From Actinacidiphila alni (GTDB taxonomy: Bacteria; Actinomycetota; Actinomycetes; Streptomycetales; Streptomycetaceae), in assembly GCF_900112845.1 (NCBI RefSeq), contig NZ_FONG01000003.1, positions 186,001 through 250,000 on the forward strand: a stretch of 64,000 nt of DNA. The letters are read 5' to 3'. The position numbers and the translations under genes are program-made. Below, one piece after another: positions 17,690 through 25,656 of this stretch (the stretch's first letter is position 1; each line of letters opens with the position of its first letter). Under the pieces are notes generated by a model. That model had not been told where the DNA came from. It saw nothing but the letters and a program-made list of their open reading frames with translations, and did not search any database.

Positions 17690-18591
17690 ACCCGCTCCGC
17701 CCACGGCCGCGGCGTACGACAGCCGCAGCACTGCTGCTCGCCCTCTGCGTCGTCGGCACCGGCGCACTCCCCGCGCGGGCGGAGGGGCCCGTGCCCACCG
17801 CCACCGGCCGCACCGTGATCTCCGACGGCCACATCGACATGGGCCCCCGCCTCGACCACGGCCGCTGGATCATCGGCATCCGCGACGACAGCGGACCCTC
17901 ACCGGTGTGGCGCGACCCGGACGACACGGTCCTGCAAGCCGTCGACGCCGCCGCGGTCACCGTCCCCGCCGACAAGAGATTCTCCTTCCTCGGCCGGGCC
18001 GGCAACCAGGTCTGGCTGCTGCCGCAGGTCCAGCAACAGGGGGTGCTGTGGCCGGGCTGGAACAGCCAGGACCCCAGCATCGTCCACACCGTCGACCGAG
18101 AGGTCACCTGGAAACTCGAAAGCGTCCGTGGGCCGGGCAGATTCCTGCTCTTCGTCAACGAGAGTTTCGGGACGCCGACGATCCTCTTCGACACCGCCAG
18201 GCGGCTGCCGCAGGAGACCGGCATCGACATCAACAGCCACGTCCACGGCAACTGGGCGTTCAGCGCGCCGGGTACGTATCTGCTCGGCATCCGCATGAGC
18301 GCGCGGTCGCTGAGCGGAACGGCCTACGACACCCGAGCCACCCTGCGCCTGTCCGTCGGCCCGCAGGACCCCCGGCTCGCCTTCGCCACCGAGAAACCCG
18401 CCACCGCCCCGACCACCGCCTCGACGGCGCCCACCGCCGGCGCGAGCGGCTCGTCGGACGGCGGGATGTGGATCGCCGACGGCTGCGCGGCGGTTCTCCT
18501 CTCGGTCGGCTGCGCCGTCCTGCTGGTGCGCCGCCGCCGTACGACCGCGTCCGCGGTTCCCGCAACGGATCTGGAGGAGCCGCGTGTCTGA
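17686..18591 (+). CDS. Membrane-anchored wall-repeat protein of the ABC cluster
   Basis: A 301-residue protein: signal peptide (about 1-33), one wall repeat (ISDGHIDMGPRLDHGR, FSFLGRAGNQVWLLPQVQ, LWPGWNSQD, HVHGNWAFSAPGTYLL), a Thr/Ala-rich linker, then a C-terminal transmembrane helix (DGCAAVLLSVGCAVLLV) with a basic RRRRTT stop-transfer. No LPxTG-like motif: it stays in the membrane, unlike its sortase-anchored siblings. GTG 17686 overlaps the preceding stop (GTGA). It sits directly between the binding lipoprotein and the ATPase, so it may dock the lipoprotein to the transporter. Confidence 0.82.
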   Translation: MNPLRPRPRRTTAAALLLALCVVGTGALPARAEGPVPTATGRTVISDGHIDMGPRLDHGRWIIGIRDDSGPSPVWRDPDDTVLQAVDAAAVTVPADKRFSFLGRAGNQVWLLPQVQQQGVLWPGWNSQDPSIVHTVDREVTWKLESVRGPGRFLLFVNESFGTPTILFDTARRLPQETGIDINSHVHGNWAFSAPGTYLLGIRMSARSLSGTAYDTRATLRLSVGPQDPRLAFATEKPATAPTTASTAPTAGASGSSDGGMWIADGCAAVLLSVGCAVLLVRRRRTTASAVPATDLEEPRV

Positions 18592-19351
18592 ACCCGGCGC
18601 ATCCCACGGCCTGTTGAGCATCCGATCGCTGTCCGTACAGCTGGGCGGCCGGGACGTGCTGCACGATGTGCGGCTTGACGTGTCCGGCGGCGAACTGGTC
18701 GGCCTGATCGGTCCCAACGGCGCCGGGAAGACCACGATGCTGCGCTGTGTCCTCGCGCTGCTGCCCCACCACGGCGGGACCATCACGCTGGACGGGGAGC
18801 CACCTGTCAAGCGGCGCGGCACCATCGGCTACGTGCCCCAACGCCATGAATTCGCCTGGGACTTCCCCACATCCGTGGAGAAGGCGGTGATGAGCGGAAG
18901 GGTCCACCGCGTCGGCTGGCTGCGCCGTCCGGGCGCGGCGGACCGGGACGCGGTCGCCCAGGCGCTGGAACGTGTGGACATGACCGGCCTGCGCCGCCGC
19001 CCGATCGGGGAACTGTCCGGCGGCCAGCGCCAGCGGGTCCTGGTCGCCCGCGCCCTGGCACTCGACCCGCGACTCCTGCTGCTGGACGAACCGTTCACCG
19101 GACTCGACGTCCCCACCCAGGAACTGCTCACCGCCCTGTTCGGACAACTGCGCCAGGAGGGCAAGGCATTGCTCATGACGACGCACGACCTGCCGGCCGC
19201 CGCCGCGATGTGCACCCGGCTGTGTCTGCTCAACCGGACCGTCGTGGCCGACGGCCACCCCTCGGACCTGCGGGACCCCGACATCTGGCTGCGCGCCTTC
19301 GGCGTCACGCGATCCGACCAGCTCCTGCACTCCCTGGGTGTGATCCGGTGA
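18584..19351 (+). CDS. ABC transporter ATP-binding protein, anchored-repeat zinc-type importer
   Basis: A 255-residue ATPase with Walker A GPNGAGKTT (about residues 43-51), Q-loop VPQRHEFAWDFP, signature LSGGQRQRV, Walker B LLLLDEP and the His switch TTHD. It resembles the ZnuC/MntB metal-importer group. The start GTG overlaps the previous gene by 8 bp and follows CTGGAGGAGCCGC. Together with the next gene it forms the membrane part of the importer served by the repeat-bearing lipoprotein. Confidence 0.92.
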   Translation: MSEPGASHGLLSIRSLSVQLGGRDVLHDVRLDVSGGELVGLIGPNGAGKTTMLRCVLALLPHHGGTITLDGEPPVKRRGTIGYVPQRHEFAWDFPTSVEKAVMSGRVHRVGWLRRPGAADRDAVAQALERVDMTGLRRRPIGELSGGQRQRVLVARALALDPRLLLLDEPFTGLDVPTQELLTALFGQLRQEGKALLMTTHDLPAAAAMCTRLCLLNRTVVADGHPSDLRDPDIWLRAFGVTRSDQLLHSLGVIR

Positions 19352-20241
19352 ACGGCCTGCTCGGTTACCTGGCCGATCCCTGGCAGCACGTCTTCATGCA
19401 ACGGGCCTTCCTCGTCGCCGCGATGTCCGGCATCGTCTCCGGCGTCATCGGCACCCATGTCGTCCTGCGCGGCATGGCCTTCATCGGCGACGCGGTCTCC
19501 CACGCCGTCTTCCCCGGTGTCGCCATCGCCTTCGTCCTGCACACCAGCCTGGTGATCGGTGGCGCCGTCACCGGACTGCTCACCGCGATCGCGGCCGCGG
19601 TCTTCTCCCAGAACCGCCGCCTGAAGGAGGACAGCGTCATCGGCGTGTTCTTCGCCGCCGCCTTCGGCCTGGGCATCGTCGTCCTGAGCACCGCGCCCGG
19701 CTACAGCGGTTCGCTGGAGTCCTTCCTCTTCGGCCAGATCCTCGGCATCAGCGACCGCGACGTCACCACCGTCGCGGTGACCGGCGCCGTCCTGCTGGCC
19801 GCCGCGCTGCTGCTCCACAAGGAACTCGTCGCGGTCAGCCTCGACCGCGAGACGGCGCGTGCGCTGGGCCTGCCCGTCTTCGCCCTCGACCTGGTGCTGT
19901 ACGCGCTGGTCACCATCACGGTGGTCATCTCGCTCCAGGCCGTCGGCAACGTCCTGGTGCTCGCCCTGCTCATCACACCGGCGACCTGCGCCCGGCTGCT
20001 GACCGACCGCATCGGCGTGATGATGCTGCTGGCGCCGGCCATCGGCACGCTGTCCGCGGTCGTCGGGCTGTACCTGTCGTACACCTACAACCTGGCGGCC
20101 GGCGGTCTGATCGTCCTCGTCGCCACCGGGGTGTTCGTCGCCTGCTGGTTCCTGGCCCCCCGTCACGGACTCCTGGCGGGCCTGCGCCGCAGAAGGAGCG
20201 TCGGCCCGGCCGCCCGACGCCCGGCGGCGGTGGGGTCGTAG
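19348..20241 (+). CDS. ABC transporter permease, anchored-repeat zinc-type importer
   Basis: A 297-residue permease of the ABC-3 (ZnuB/TroC-like) family with about eight membrane segments. Landmarks: VLRGMAFIGDAVSHAVFPGVAIAF and RLKEDSVIGVFFAAAFGLGI, both standard in zinc/manganese permeases, then LVITPAT-type LALLITPATCARLL near the C-terminus. GTG 19348 overlaps the ATPase stop (GTGA). Last gene of the rightward unit begun at 12943; 68 bp separate it from the second Fur-family gene. Confidence 0.92.
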   Translation: MNGLLGYLADPWQHVFMQRAFLVAAMSGIVSGVIGTHVVLRGMAFIGDAVSHAVFPGVAIAFVLHTSLVIGGAVTGLLTAIAAAVFSQNRRLKEDSVIGVFFAAAFGLGIVVLSTAPGYSGSLESFLFGQILGISDRDVTTVAVTGAVLLAAALLLHKELVAVSLDRETARALGLPVFALDLVLYALVTITVVISLQAVGNVLVLALLITPATCARLLTDRIGVMMLLAPAIGTLSAVVGLYLSYTYNLAAGGLIVLVATGVFVACWFLAPRHGLLAGLRRRRSVGPAARRPAAVGS

Positions 20242-20250
20242 GTCACGCAA

Positions 20251-20265
20251 TGGTAATGATTTTCA
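20251..20265. promoter_or_regulatory. Zur box upstream of second fur-family gene
   Basis: TGGTAATGATTTTCA matches the Zur-box consensus at 13 of 15. It is 45 bp before the start of the Fur-family gene and close behind the permease stop. Confidence 0.75.
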
Positions 20266-20279
20266 TATGTAGTTGTTTA

Positions 20280-20294
20280 TGGAAGTCGTTTCCA
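20280..20294. promoter_or_regulatory. Second Zur-like palindrome overlapping the fur-family promoter
   Basis: TGGAAGTCGTTTCCA is a 7-1-7 inverted repeat with one mismatched pair. A -10-like TAGCGT follows at 20297-20302, eight bases before the ATG at 20310, so the mRNA is probably leaderless and the palindrome would block RNA polymerase directly. Confidence 0.65.
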
Positions 20295-20309
20295 TTTAGC
20301 GTAGCCGAC

Positions 20310-20750
20310 ATGGACCGTGCCGGCCCGACGAGCCCTTCCGAAGCGGCGCCCTTTGGCCGTCGCACCCAGCAAAGAGCCACCGTGCTGGCCGCGTTGATCC
20401 GTGCCGCCGACTTCACAAGTGCCCAGAATCTGCACCAGCGCCTGGTCGAGGCGGGGGAGCGCGTGGGTCTGAGCACCGTCTACCGGACGCTGACCGCGCT
20501 CGCCGACGCGGGCCGCGCCGACGTCGTCCGCGAGCCCGGTGGGGAACGCCTCTTCCGGTACCGGCCGAGTCAGGAGCACCGGCACTACCTGCTCTGCCGG
20601 ATCTGTGGTCTGGGGATGCCCGTCGACGCCGAGGCGGTCGAGGTGTGGGCCGCCCGTACCGCCGCCACCTCGGGCTATGCCGATGTCCAGCACACCGTCG
20701 AGCTCACCGGTACATGCCCCGCCTGTGCGGGCGGGGATCACTCTTCGTAG
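20310..20750 (+). CDS. Fur-family metalloregulator, second Zur-like paralogue
   Basis: A 146-residue Fur-family protein: FGRRTQQRATVLAALIRAAD, then LSTVYRTLTALADAGRADVV (HTH), RPSQEHRHYLLCRICGLGMPVD (metal site and first CxxC) and CPAC near the C-terminus. Closer to Zur than to Fur or Nur by these motifs. It differs from the zur gene at 7535 in having a shorter His cluster. ATG 20310 lacks a ribosome-binding site but fits a leaderless message. It lies between the two zinc importers, with Zur boxes on both sides, so it is probably zinc-controlled and could itself bind these sites. Confidence 0.88.
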   Translation: MDRAGPTSPSEAAPFGRRTQQRATVLAALIRAADFTSAQNLHQRLVEAGERVGLSTVYRTLTALADAGRADVVREPGGERLFRYRPSQEHRHYLLCRICGLGMPVDAEAVEVWAARTAATSGYADVQHTVELTGTCPACAGGDHSS

Positions 20751-20787
20751 CCGGTAAGTCGCTGTTCCCGGAGGCGGGCGTCAAAAT

Positions 20788-20802
20788 TTGGCAACGATTT
20801 TC
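20788..20802. promoter_or_regulatory. Zur box upstream of znuACB
   Basis: TGGCAACGATTTTCA matches the Zur-box consensus at 12 of 15, 126 bp before znuA. Downstream, TTTCCATCTAGCGT (20837-20850) repeats almost exactly the sequence at the promoter of the neighbouring Fur-family gene, giving a -10-like TAGCGT at 20845-20850 and part of a second box. Confidence 0.7.
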
Positions 20803-20927
20803 ATGTTGCCGTGAGATCGCTATGGTGGCGATATTCATTTCCATCTAGCGTGGTCGCTGTCCGGTGTCGGCCGAGCCGAGCCGACTACCAGCGCATACGT
20901 TTCGTTCGACCAGTCGTGGAGGACCCC

Positions 20928-21887
20928 ATGCACCCGTCCCCGTCCCGCAGCCTGGCGCTCGTCGCCGGCGCCTCCTTGGTCCTGCTGGCCGGTTGCGGCA
21001 GCTCGTCGGACTCAGGAAGCGACAGCCCGTCCGCCTCGGCCTCGGCTTCCACCGCCACCTCTTCCGCTGCCTCCGCGGCGAAGATCTCCGTGGTCGCCTC
21101 GACCAACGTCTACGGGGACATCGTCGGGCAGATAGGCGCCGACAAGGTCGACGTCACCTCGATCATCAGCGACCCCGACCAGGACCCGCACTCGTACGAG
21201 GCCAACACCCAGAACCAACTCGCCCTGTCCAAGGCGAAGGTCGTCATCGAGAACGGCGGTGGCTACGACGACTTCATCGACCGGATGCTGAAGAGCGGCA
21301 ACTCCTCCGCCGAGGTGATCAACGCCGTCAAGATCTCGGGCAAGACCGCCCCGAAGGGCGGCGAACTCAACGAGCATGTCTGGTACGACTTCCCCACCGT
21401 CGGCAGACTCGCCGACACCATCGCCGCCGCACTTGGCAAGGCCGACCCGGCCGACGCCGCCACGTTCACCGCGAACGCCGCAACGTTCAAGTCCAAGCTC
21501 ATGCCGCTGGAGGCGAAGGAAGCGGAGATCAAGAAGGAACACAGCGGCGAGGGCATCGGTATCACCGAGCCGGTTCCGCTGTACATGACCGACGCGAGCG
21601 GCCTGGTCAACAAGACGCCCGGGGAATTCAGCGAGGCCGTCGAAGAGGGCAGCGACGTCTCCCCGAAGGTGCTGCAGGAGACCCTCGACCTGTACAGCGG
21701 CAAGCAGGTCAAGGCGCTGGTCTACAACGCACAGACCTCCGGCCCGCAGACGGAGAAGGTCAAGAACGCGGCCAAGGCCGCTGGGATCCCCGTGGTGCCC
21801 GTGACCGAGACCCTGCCCGACGGCAAGGACTACCTCGGCTGGATGACGGCGAACGTCGACGCGCTCGCGAGCGCGCTCGCCAAGTGA
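20928..21887 (+). CDS. znuA: Zinc ABC transporter substrate-binding lipoprotein
   Basis: A 319-residue lipoprotein: lipobox LLAGC (Cys at residue 23), a Ser/Ala linker, then a cluster A-I binding fold. Metal-site segments visible: DQDPHSYEA (first His) and NEHVWYDFPT (second His). At the place of the usual third ligand it reads ITEPVPLYMTDASGL, so the site may be completed by Glu. The acidic loop typical of ZnuA is short. ATG 20928 follows TGGAGGACCCC. First gene of an overlapping znuA-znuC-znuB operon. Confidence 0.9.
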   Translation: MHPSPSRSLALVAGASLVLLAGCGSSSDSGSDSPSASASASTATSSAASAAKISVVASTNVYGDIVGQIGADKVDVTSIISDPDQDPHSYEANTQNQLALSKAKVVIENGGGYDDFIDRMLKSGNSSAEVINAVKISGKTAPKGGELNEHVWYDFPTVGRLADTIAAALGKADPADAATFTANAATFKSKLMPLEAKEAEIKKEHSGEGIGITEPVPLYMTDASGLVNKTPGEFSEAVEEGSDVSPKVLQETLDLYSGKQVKALVYNAQTSGPQTEKVKNAAKAAGIPVVPVTETLPDGKDYLGWMTANVDALASALAK

Positions 21888-22798
21888 GACGAGCGGCTGT
21901 GGCTCCCGTACCCCTGGCCCGCCGGACCGGATCCGGCGCGCCTGACGACAGCACACCGCTGCTCAGCCTGCGCGGCGCCGCCGTCTCCTACGGTGAGCGA
22001 ACGGTGTGGCAGGGACTCGATCTCGATGTGCGGTCCGGTGAATTCCTGGCCGTGCTGGGACCGAACGGATCGGGCAAGACGAGCCTGGTGCGTGCCCTGC
22101 TGGGGCGGCAGCCGCTCTCCGCCGGCACCCTCACCGTCCTCGGCCGGCCGGCCGGGAGAAGCGGCCGGCACATCGGCTACATACCGCAACAAGCCGCGCT
22201 GTCCGCCCAGGCGATGCTGCGCGCCCGCGACCTCGTGCGCTTCGGCATGGACGGACACCGCTTCGGGCCACGGCCGCGCAGCGGCGCGATCCGCCGCCGG
22301 GTGGACGACATTCTCGCCTCGGTCGGAGCGTCGTCCTACGCCGACGTCCCCCTCGGCATGCTCTCCGGCGGCGAGCGGCAGCGCGTACGGATCGGCCAGG
22401 CCCTCGCCACCGACCCGCGGATCCTGCTGTGCGACGAGCCGTTGCTCTCCCTGGACCTCAACCACCAGCGGGCCGTCACCGAACTCGTGGACGCCCGGCG
22501 CCGCTCCCACGGCACCGGAGTCGTCTTCGTCACCCACGAGATCAATCCCGTACTCGGCCTGGTGGACCGGGTGCTGTACCTGGCACGGGGCGGCCACCGG
22601 ATCGGGACACCGGAGGAGGTCCTGTCGTCCGAGTCACTGTCGGAGCTGTACGGCACCCAGGTCGACGTGCTGCGCGTACGCGGCCGGGTCCTGGTCGTCG
22701 GGGCGCCGGACGAGATCGCCCCACCGCACCACGACCCCGCCCATGACCCCGCCCACGAGGCGGCCGCATCCCCCACGATCGACGGAGTCCGGCCATGA
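21884..22798 (+). CDS. znuC: Zinc ABC transporter ATP-binding protein with His-rich tail
   Basis: A 304-residue ATPase: Walker A GPNGSGKTS, Q-loop YIPQQAALS, signature LSGGERQRV, Walker B ILLCDEP and VTHEIN. It ends in an unusual tail of about 35 residues with PPHHDPAHDPAHEA, which could bind zinc and sense cytoplasmic level. GTG 21884 overlaps the znuA stop (GTGA); GTG 21899 is an alternative start. It overlaps znuB by 4 bp (ATGA). Confidence 0.92.
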   Translation: MRRAAVAPVPLARRTGSGAPDDSTPLLSLRGAAVSYGERTVWQGLDLDVRSGEFLAVLGPNGSGKTSLVRALLGRQPLSAGTLTVLGRPAGRSGRHIGYIPQQAALSAQAMLRARDLVRFGMDGHRFGPRPRSGAIRRRVDDILASVGASSYADVPLGMLSGGERQRVRIGQALATDPRILLCDEPLLSLDLNHQRAVTELVDARRRSHGTGVVFVTHEINPVLGLVDRVLYLARGGHRIGTPEEVLSSESLSELYGTQVDVLRVRGRVLVVGAPDEIAPPHHDPAHDPAHEAAASPTIDGVRP

Positions 22799-23676
22799 CG
22801 CTCGCCGACGGGATCTGGCACCAGATCTTCGCCTTCGACAACTACGGCGAACTGCTGGCCCTGGTCCGCAACTCGCTCATCGCCGGCGCCGCGCTCGGCC
22901 TGGTCGGCGGCCTGGCCGGGGTGTTCGTCATCATGCGCGACCTGCCCTTCGCCGTGCACGGCATCAGCGAGCTGTCCTTCGCGGGCGCGTCGGCGGCGCT
23001 CCTGATGGGGGTCAACATCGTGGCGGGCTCGATCGTCGGCTCGCTCGTGGCGGCGGGGGCGATCGGCATCCTGGGCGCCCGGGCACGTGACCGCAACTCG
23101 GTGATCGGCATCCTCATGCCCTTCGGGCTCGGCCTCGGAGTCCTCTTCCTGGCCCTCTACAAAGGCCGGGCGGCCAACAAATTCGGGCTTCTCACCGGGC
23201 AGATCGTCGCCGTCGACACCCCCGAGATGACGTGGCTGCTCGGCACCTCCGCCCTCGTCCTCGTCGTCCTGACCCTCATCTGGCGCCCACTGGCCTTCGC
23301 CAGCGCCGACCCGGACGTCGCCGAGACCCGCGGCGTACCCGTACGCACGCTCTCCCTCGTCTTCATGCTCGTGCTCGGACTCACCGTGGCGCTGTCGGTG
23401 CAGATCGTCGGCGCGCTGCTGGTCCTCACCCTCATCGTCACCCCCGCCGCGGCCGCCGCCCGCGTCACCGCCTCACCGGTTCTGCTGCCGGTCCTCAGCG
23501 TCGTCTTCGCCGTCGCCTCGATCGAGGGCGGCATCCTCCTCGCGCTGGGCAGCAGCATCCCGATCAGCCCGTACGTGACGACGATCTCCTTCACCATCTA
23601 CGTCATGTGCAGAGCCGCGGGCCGCTATCGGACGCGGCGATGGGGCGCCCGGAGCACCACCCCGCAGACCGCGTGA
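22795..23676 (+). CDS. znuB: Zinc ABC transporter permease
   Basis: A 293-residue ABC-3 family permease with about eight membrane segments: FVIMRDLPFAVHGISELSFAGAS near the first cytoplasmic loop, RDRNSVIGILMPFGLGLGV, then LLVLTLIVTPAAAAARV. It matches the ZnuB group that lacks the DAVSH variant seen in the first permease of this region. The ATG overlaps the znuC stop. Last gene of the zinc region; a hairpin at 23699-23726 may end transcription. Confidence 0.92.
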   Translation: MTLADGIWHQIFAFDNYGELLALVRNSLIAGAALGLVGGLAGVFVIMRDLPFAVHGISELSFAGASAALLMGVNIVAGSIVGSLVAAGAIGILGARARDRNSVIGILMPFGLGLGVLFLALYKGRAANKFGLLTGQIVAVDTPEMTWLLGTSALVLVVLTLIWRPLAFASADPDVAETRGVPVRTLSLVFMLVLGLTVALSVQIVGALLVLTLIVTPAAAAARVTASPVLLPVLSVVFAVASIEGGILLALGSSIPISPYVTTISFTIYVMCRAAGRYRTRRWGARSTTPQTA

Positions 23677-23698
23677 CGACCAGGGAAGGGGGCAGCGG

Positions 23699-23726
23699 CC
23701 GGACGTTTCCGTAGCAGGAACGCCGG
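23699..23726. terminator. Hairpin between convergent znuB and MDR genes
   Basis: CCGG, CGTT and CC on the left arm pair with GG, AACG and CCGG on the right arm around the loop GTAGCA, with two single-base bulges. No U-tract follows, as is common in Streptomyces. Position between converging genes supports a terminator. Confidence 0.4.
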
Positions 23727-23780
23727 ACCGGGCAATCGGTTGATCGTGAGGCGGCCCAGAGGCCATGGGGACAGCTTCGG

Positions 23781-24809
23781 TCACCGGCCCGTGACGACCA
23801 CTTTGCCGATCGTGCGTCCGCTCTCCACCAGTGCGTGGGCCTGGCGGAGGTTTTCCGGTGTGAGTCCGCTGATCTCCCTGGTCAGAGTGGTCCGCAGGTC
23901 GCCGGCCTCGAACATCGCCGCGGCGCGGTCGAGGATGTCCCGCTGGGCGCTGATGTCGTGGGTTCCGTAGAAGCTGCGGGTGAACATCCACTCCCAGTGC
24001 CAGCTGATGCTCTTGCGCATCAGCGGCTGAAGGTCGAGGCCGGCGTGCCCGTCGATCGCACAGATCTCGGCGAAGGCTTTGCCGATCTTGGCGTAGTTCT
24101 CGACGTTGTTCTTCGAGTAGGGGCTGAAGATGTAGTCCACGCCGTCCGGCACCTGCGCCAGTGCGTTGGAGACGAAGTCACCGCTGTGATCGACCACGGC
24201 GTCGGCTCCCAACGCGGAGGCCCATGCGCGGGATTCCTCGCGCGAGGCGGTGGCGATCACGGTCATGCCGGTCAGTTTCTTGGCCAGCTGGATCAGCATC
24301 GACCCGACTCCGCCGGCCCCGGCGACCACCAGCAGTGTGCCGGTGCTGGTGGAGGTCAGTTTGAACTTGTCGAACATGGCCTCCCACGCGGTGATCGTGG
24401 TCAGCGGCACGGCGGCAGCTTCCGCCCACGTCAGGTTGGCGGGCTTGCGCCCGACGATCCGTGAGTCGACCGCGTGATACTCCGCGTTGCTCCCCGGGCG
24501 GCTCACGTCGCCCGCGTAGTAGACCTCGTCGCCGACGGCGTACCCGGACGCTTCGGGGCCGAGTGCGACGACCGTCCCCGCGGCGTCGAAGCCCAGCACG
24601 GTCGGTTCGCCGGTATCGGGCGCGGAAGCGCGGCGCGTGACGTCGGCAGGATTCACCGAGACCGCGGCGACCCGGACGAGAATGTCGTGGGGGCGCAGAA
24701 CAGGAAGAGCCATTTCCACGTTCACCATGCTCTCGGGATCAGCGACGGGAAGTCCCCGATAAGAGCCGATCGCGGTCATGGAGGCGGGGAGTCGCACAGC
24801 GTTCGACAT
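23781..24809 (-). CDS. Zinc-binding-type alcohol dehydrogenase / quinone oxidoreductase family protein
   Basis: A 342-residue medium-chain dehydrogenase/reductase: N-terminal GroES-like part (ILVRVAAVSVNPADVTRR, VLGFDAAGTVVALG), NADPH motif VVAGAGGVGSMLIQLAKKL (about residues 160-178), and C-terminal ESGRTIGKVVVTG. The usual catalytic and structural zinc Cys residues are absent, so it belongs to the zinc-free quinone reductase-like branch despite the family name. It diverges from a TetR gene 115 bp away, its likely regulator. Confidence 0.88.
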   Translation of the reverse strand: MSNAVRLPASMTAIGSYRGLPVADPESMVNVEMALPVLRPHDILVRVAAVSVNPADVTRRASAPDTGEPTVLGFDAAGTVVALGPEASGYAVGDEVYYAGDVSRPGSNAEYHAVDSRIVGRKPANLTWAEAAAVPLTTITAWEAMFDKFKLTSTSTGTLLVVAGAGGVGSMLIQLAKKLTGMTVIATASREESRAWASALGADAVVDHSGDFVSNALAQVPDGVDYIFSPYSKNNVENYAKIGKAFAEICAIDGHAGLDLQPLMRKSISWHWEWMFTRSFYGTHDISAQRDILDRAAAMFEAGDLRTTLTREISGLTPENLRQAHALVESGRTIGKVVVTGR

Positions 24810-24907
24810 GCGGGAGAGATTAGCCGCCCGTCGATGCTGCCCGCAAGATAATCCGGCCTTTCTTATGCGCGAATCCTGCGAGGTGAGGGCCGCGTTGCCC
24901 TCATGTT

Positions 24908-24922
24908 TGTAGTGGCGTTACA
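24908..24922. promoter_or_regulatory. Dyad before the tetR at 24925
   Basis: TGTAGTGGCGTTACA, a 15-bp sequence with TGTA/TACA arms, ends just before the ATG at 24925. Its placement at the start of a tetR that is divergent from a dehydrogenase gene suggests the TetR operator. The inner bases are only partly symmetrical. Confidence 0.4.
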
Positions 24923-24924
24923 TT

Positions 24925-25503
24925 ATGGCGATGCCACGGAACAAGGCGGGTTCGGTCCGCGAACGACTGCTTGCCGCCGCCTTCGAGATCGCCACGCGTG
25001 ACGGTGTCGACGCGGTGTCCACTCGGGCGGTCTGCGCCGACGCCGGTGTTCAGGCGCCTTCGCTCTACCACTATTTCAGCGACCGGGCGGGACTGATCCG
25101 CGCCGTGGTGGATATGGCGTTCGAGGAGTATTTCCACCGTAAAGACGCCTCGGCGTTGACGGACGCCGCGGACCCGCGCGCACGCGTCGCGGCCGGATGG
25201 GACGCGCACATCGCATTCGCGCTCGCCTATCCGGGCCTCTATCCGGCGATGTATCCGACATCGGGTCCGCTGTCCGGACAGGTTCAGCAAAGCGGCGCGC
25301 TGCTGCGCGCCGGGTTCGACGAGTTGGAACAGGCGGGCGCCCTTCAGCCCGGGGTCACTGCGGAGGTGGCGGCGGACGCGCTTCGCGCGGCTCTCCGCGG
25401 TGTCGCCCTGGCTGTCGTCGCGGACCCCGGGAACGAAGCGATATCCCCTGTCGTGCGGGACGCGCTCGTCCAGGCGCTCGTCGCAGACCGGGCGCATGCC
25501 TGA
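24925..25503 (+). CDS. TetR-family regulator
   Basis: A 192-residue regulator: VRERLLAAAFEIATRDGVDAV, then STRAVCADAGVQAPSLYHYF and SDRAGLI (HTH residues about 8-55). The C-terminal domain contains AYPGLYPAMYPTSGPLS, a motif shared with the TetR at 28076 (QNPVLYALMYGTR), so the two are related paralogues. It is divergent from the quinone oxidoreductase-like gene. ATG 24931 is an alternative start. Confidence 0.88.
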   Translation: MAMPRNKAGSVRERLLAAAFEIATRDGVDAVSTRAVCADAGVQAPSLYHYFSDRAGLIRAVVDMAFEEYFHRKDASALTDAADPRARVAAGWDAHIAFALAYPGLYPAMYPTSGPLSGQVQQSGALLRAGFDELEQAGALQPGVTAEVAADALRAALRGVALAVVADPGNEAISPVVRDALVQALVADRAHA

Positions 25504-25512
25504 CCTTCCGCT

Positions 25513-25542
25513 GGCCCAGGCCCAGGCCCAGGCCCAGGCCCG
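25513..25542 (+). repeat. GGCCCA hexamer tandem repeat
   Basis: Four perfect GGCCCA units and a fifth ending in G, immediately behind the tetR stop and before the convergent monooxygenase stop. A short slippage-type repeat in a non-coding gap; no function proposed. Confidence 0.8.
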
Positions 25543-25656
25543 GAGCCGGCCCGGGCCCGTACCGGCCGGCGATCCGACCGATGGAACGACCACCCACGAC
25601 CACGCCGTGCGAGCGGCGCACCGCGGCCGGTGTCGACGGCCGATCCCCGCGGTGTG

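Noticed and set aside
25513..25542. GGCCCA tandem repeat as a possible CRISPR or regulatory array.
   Set aside because: Six-base unit without spacers; a simple slippage repeat.
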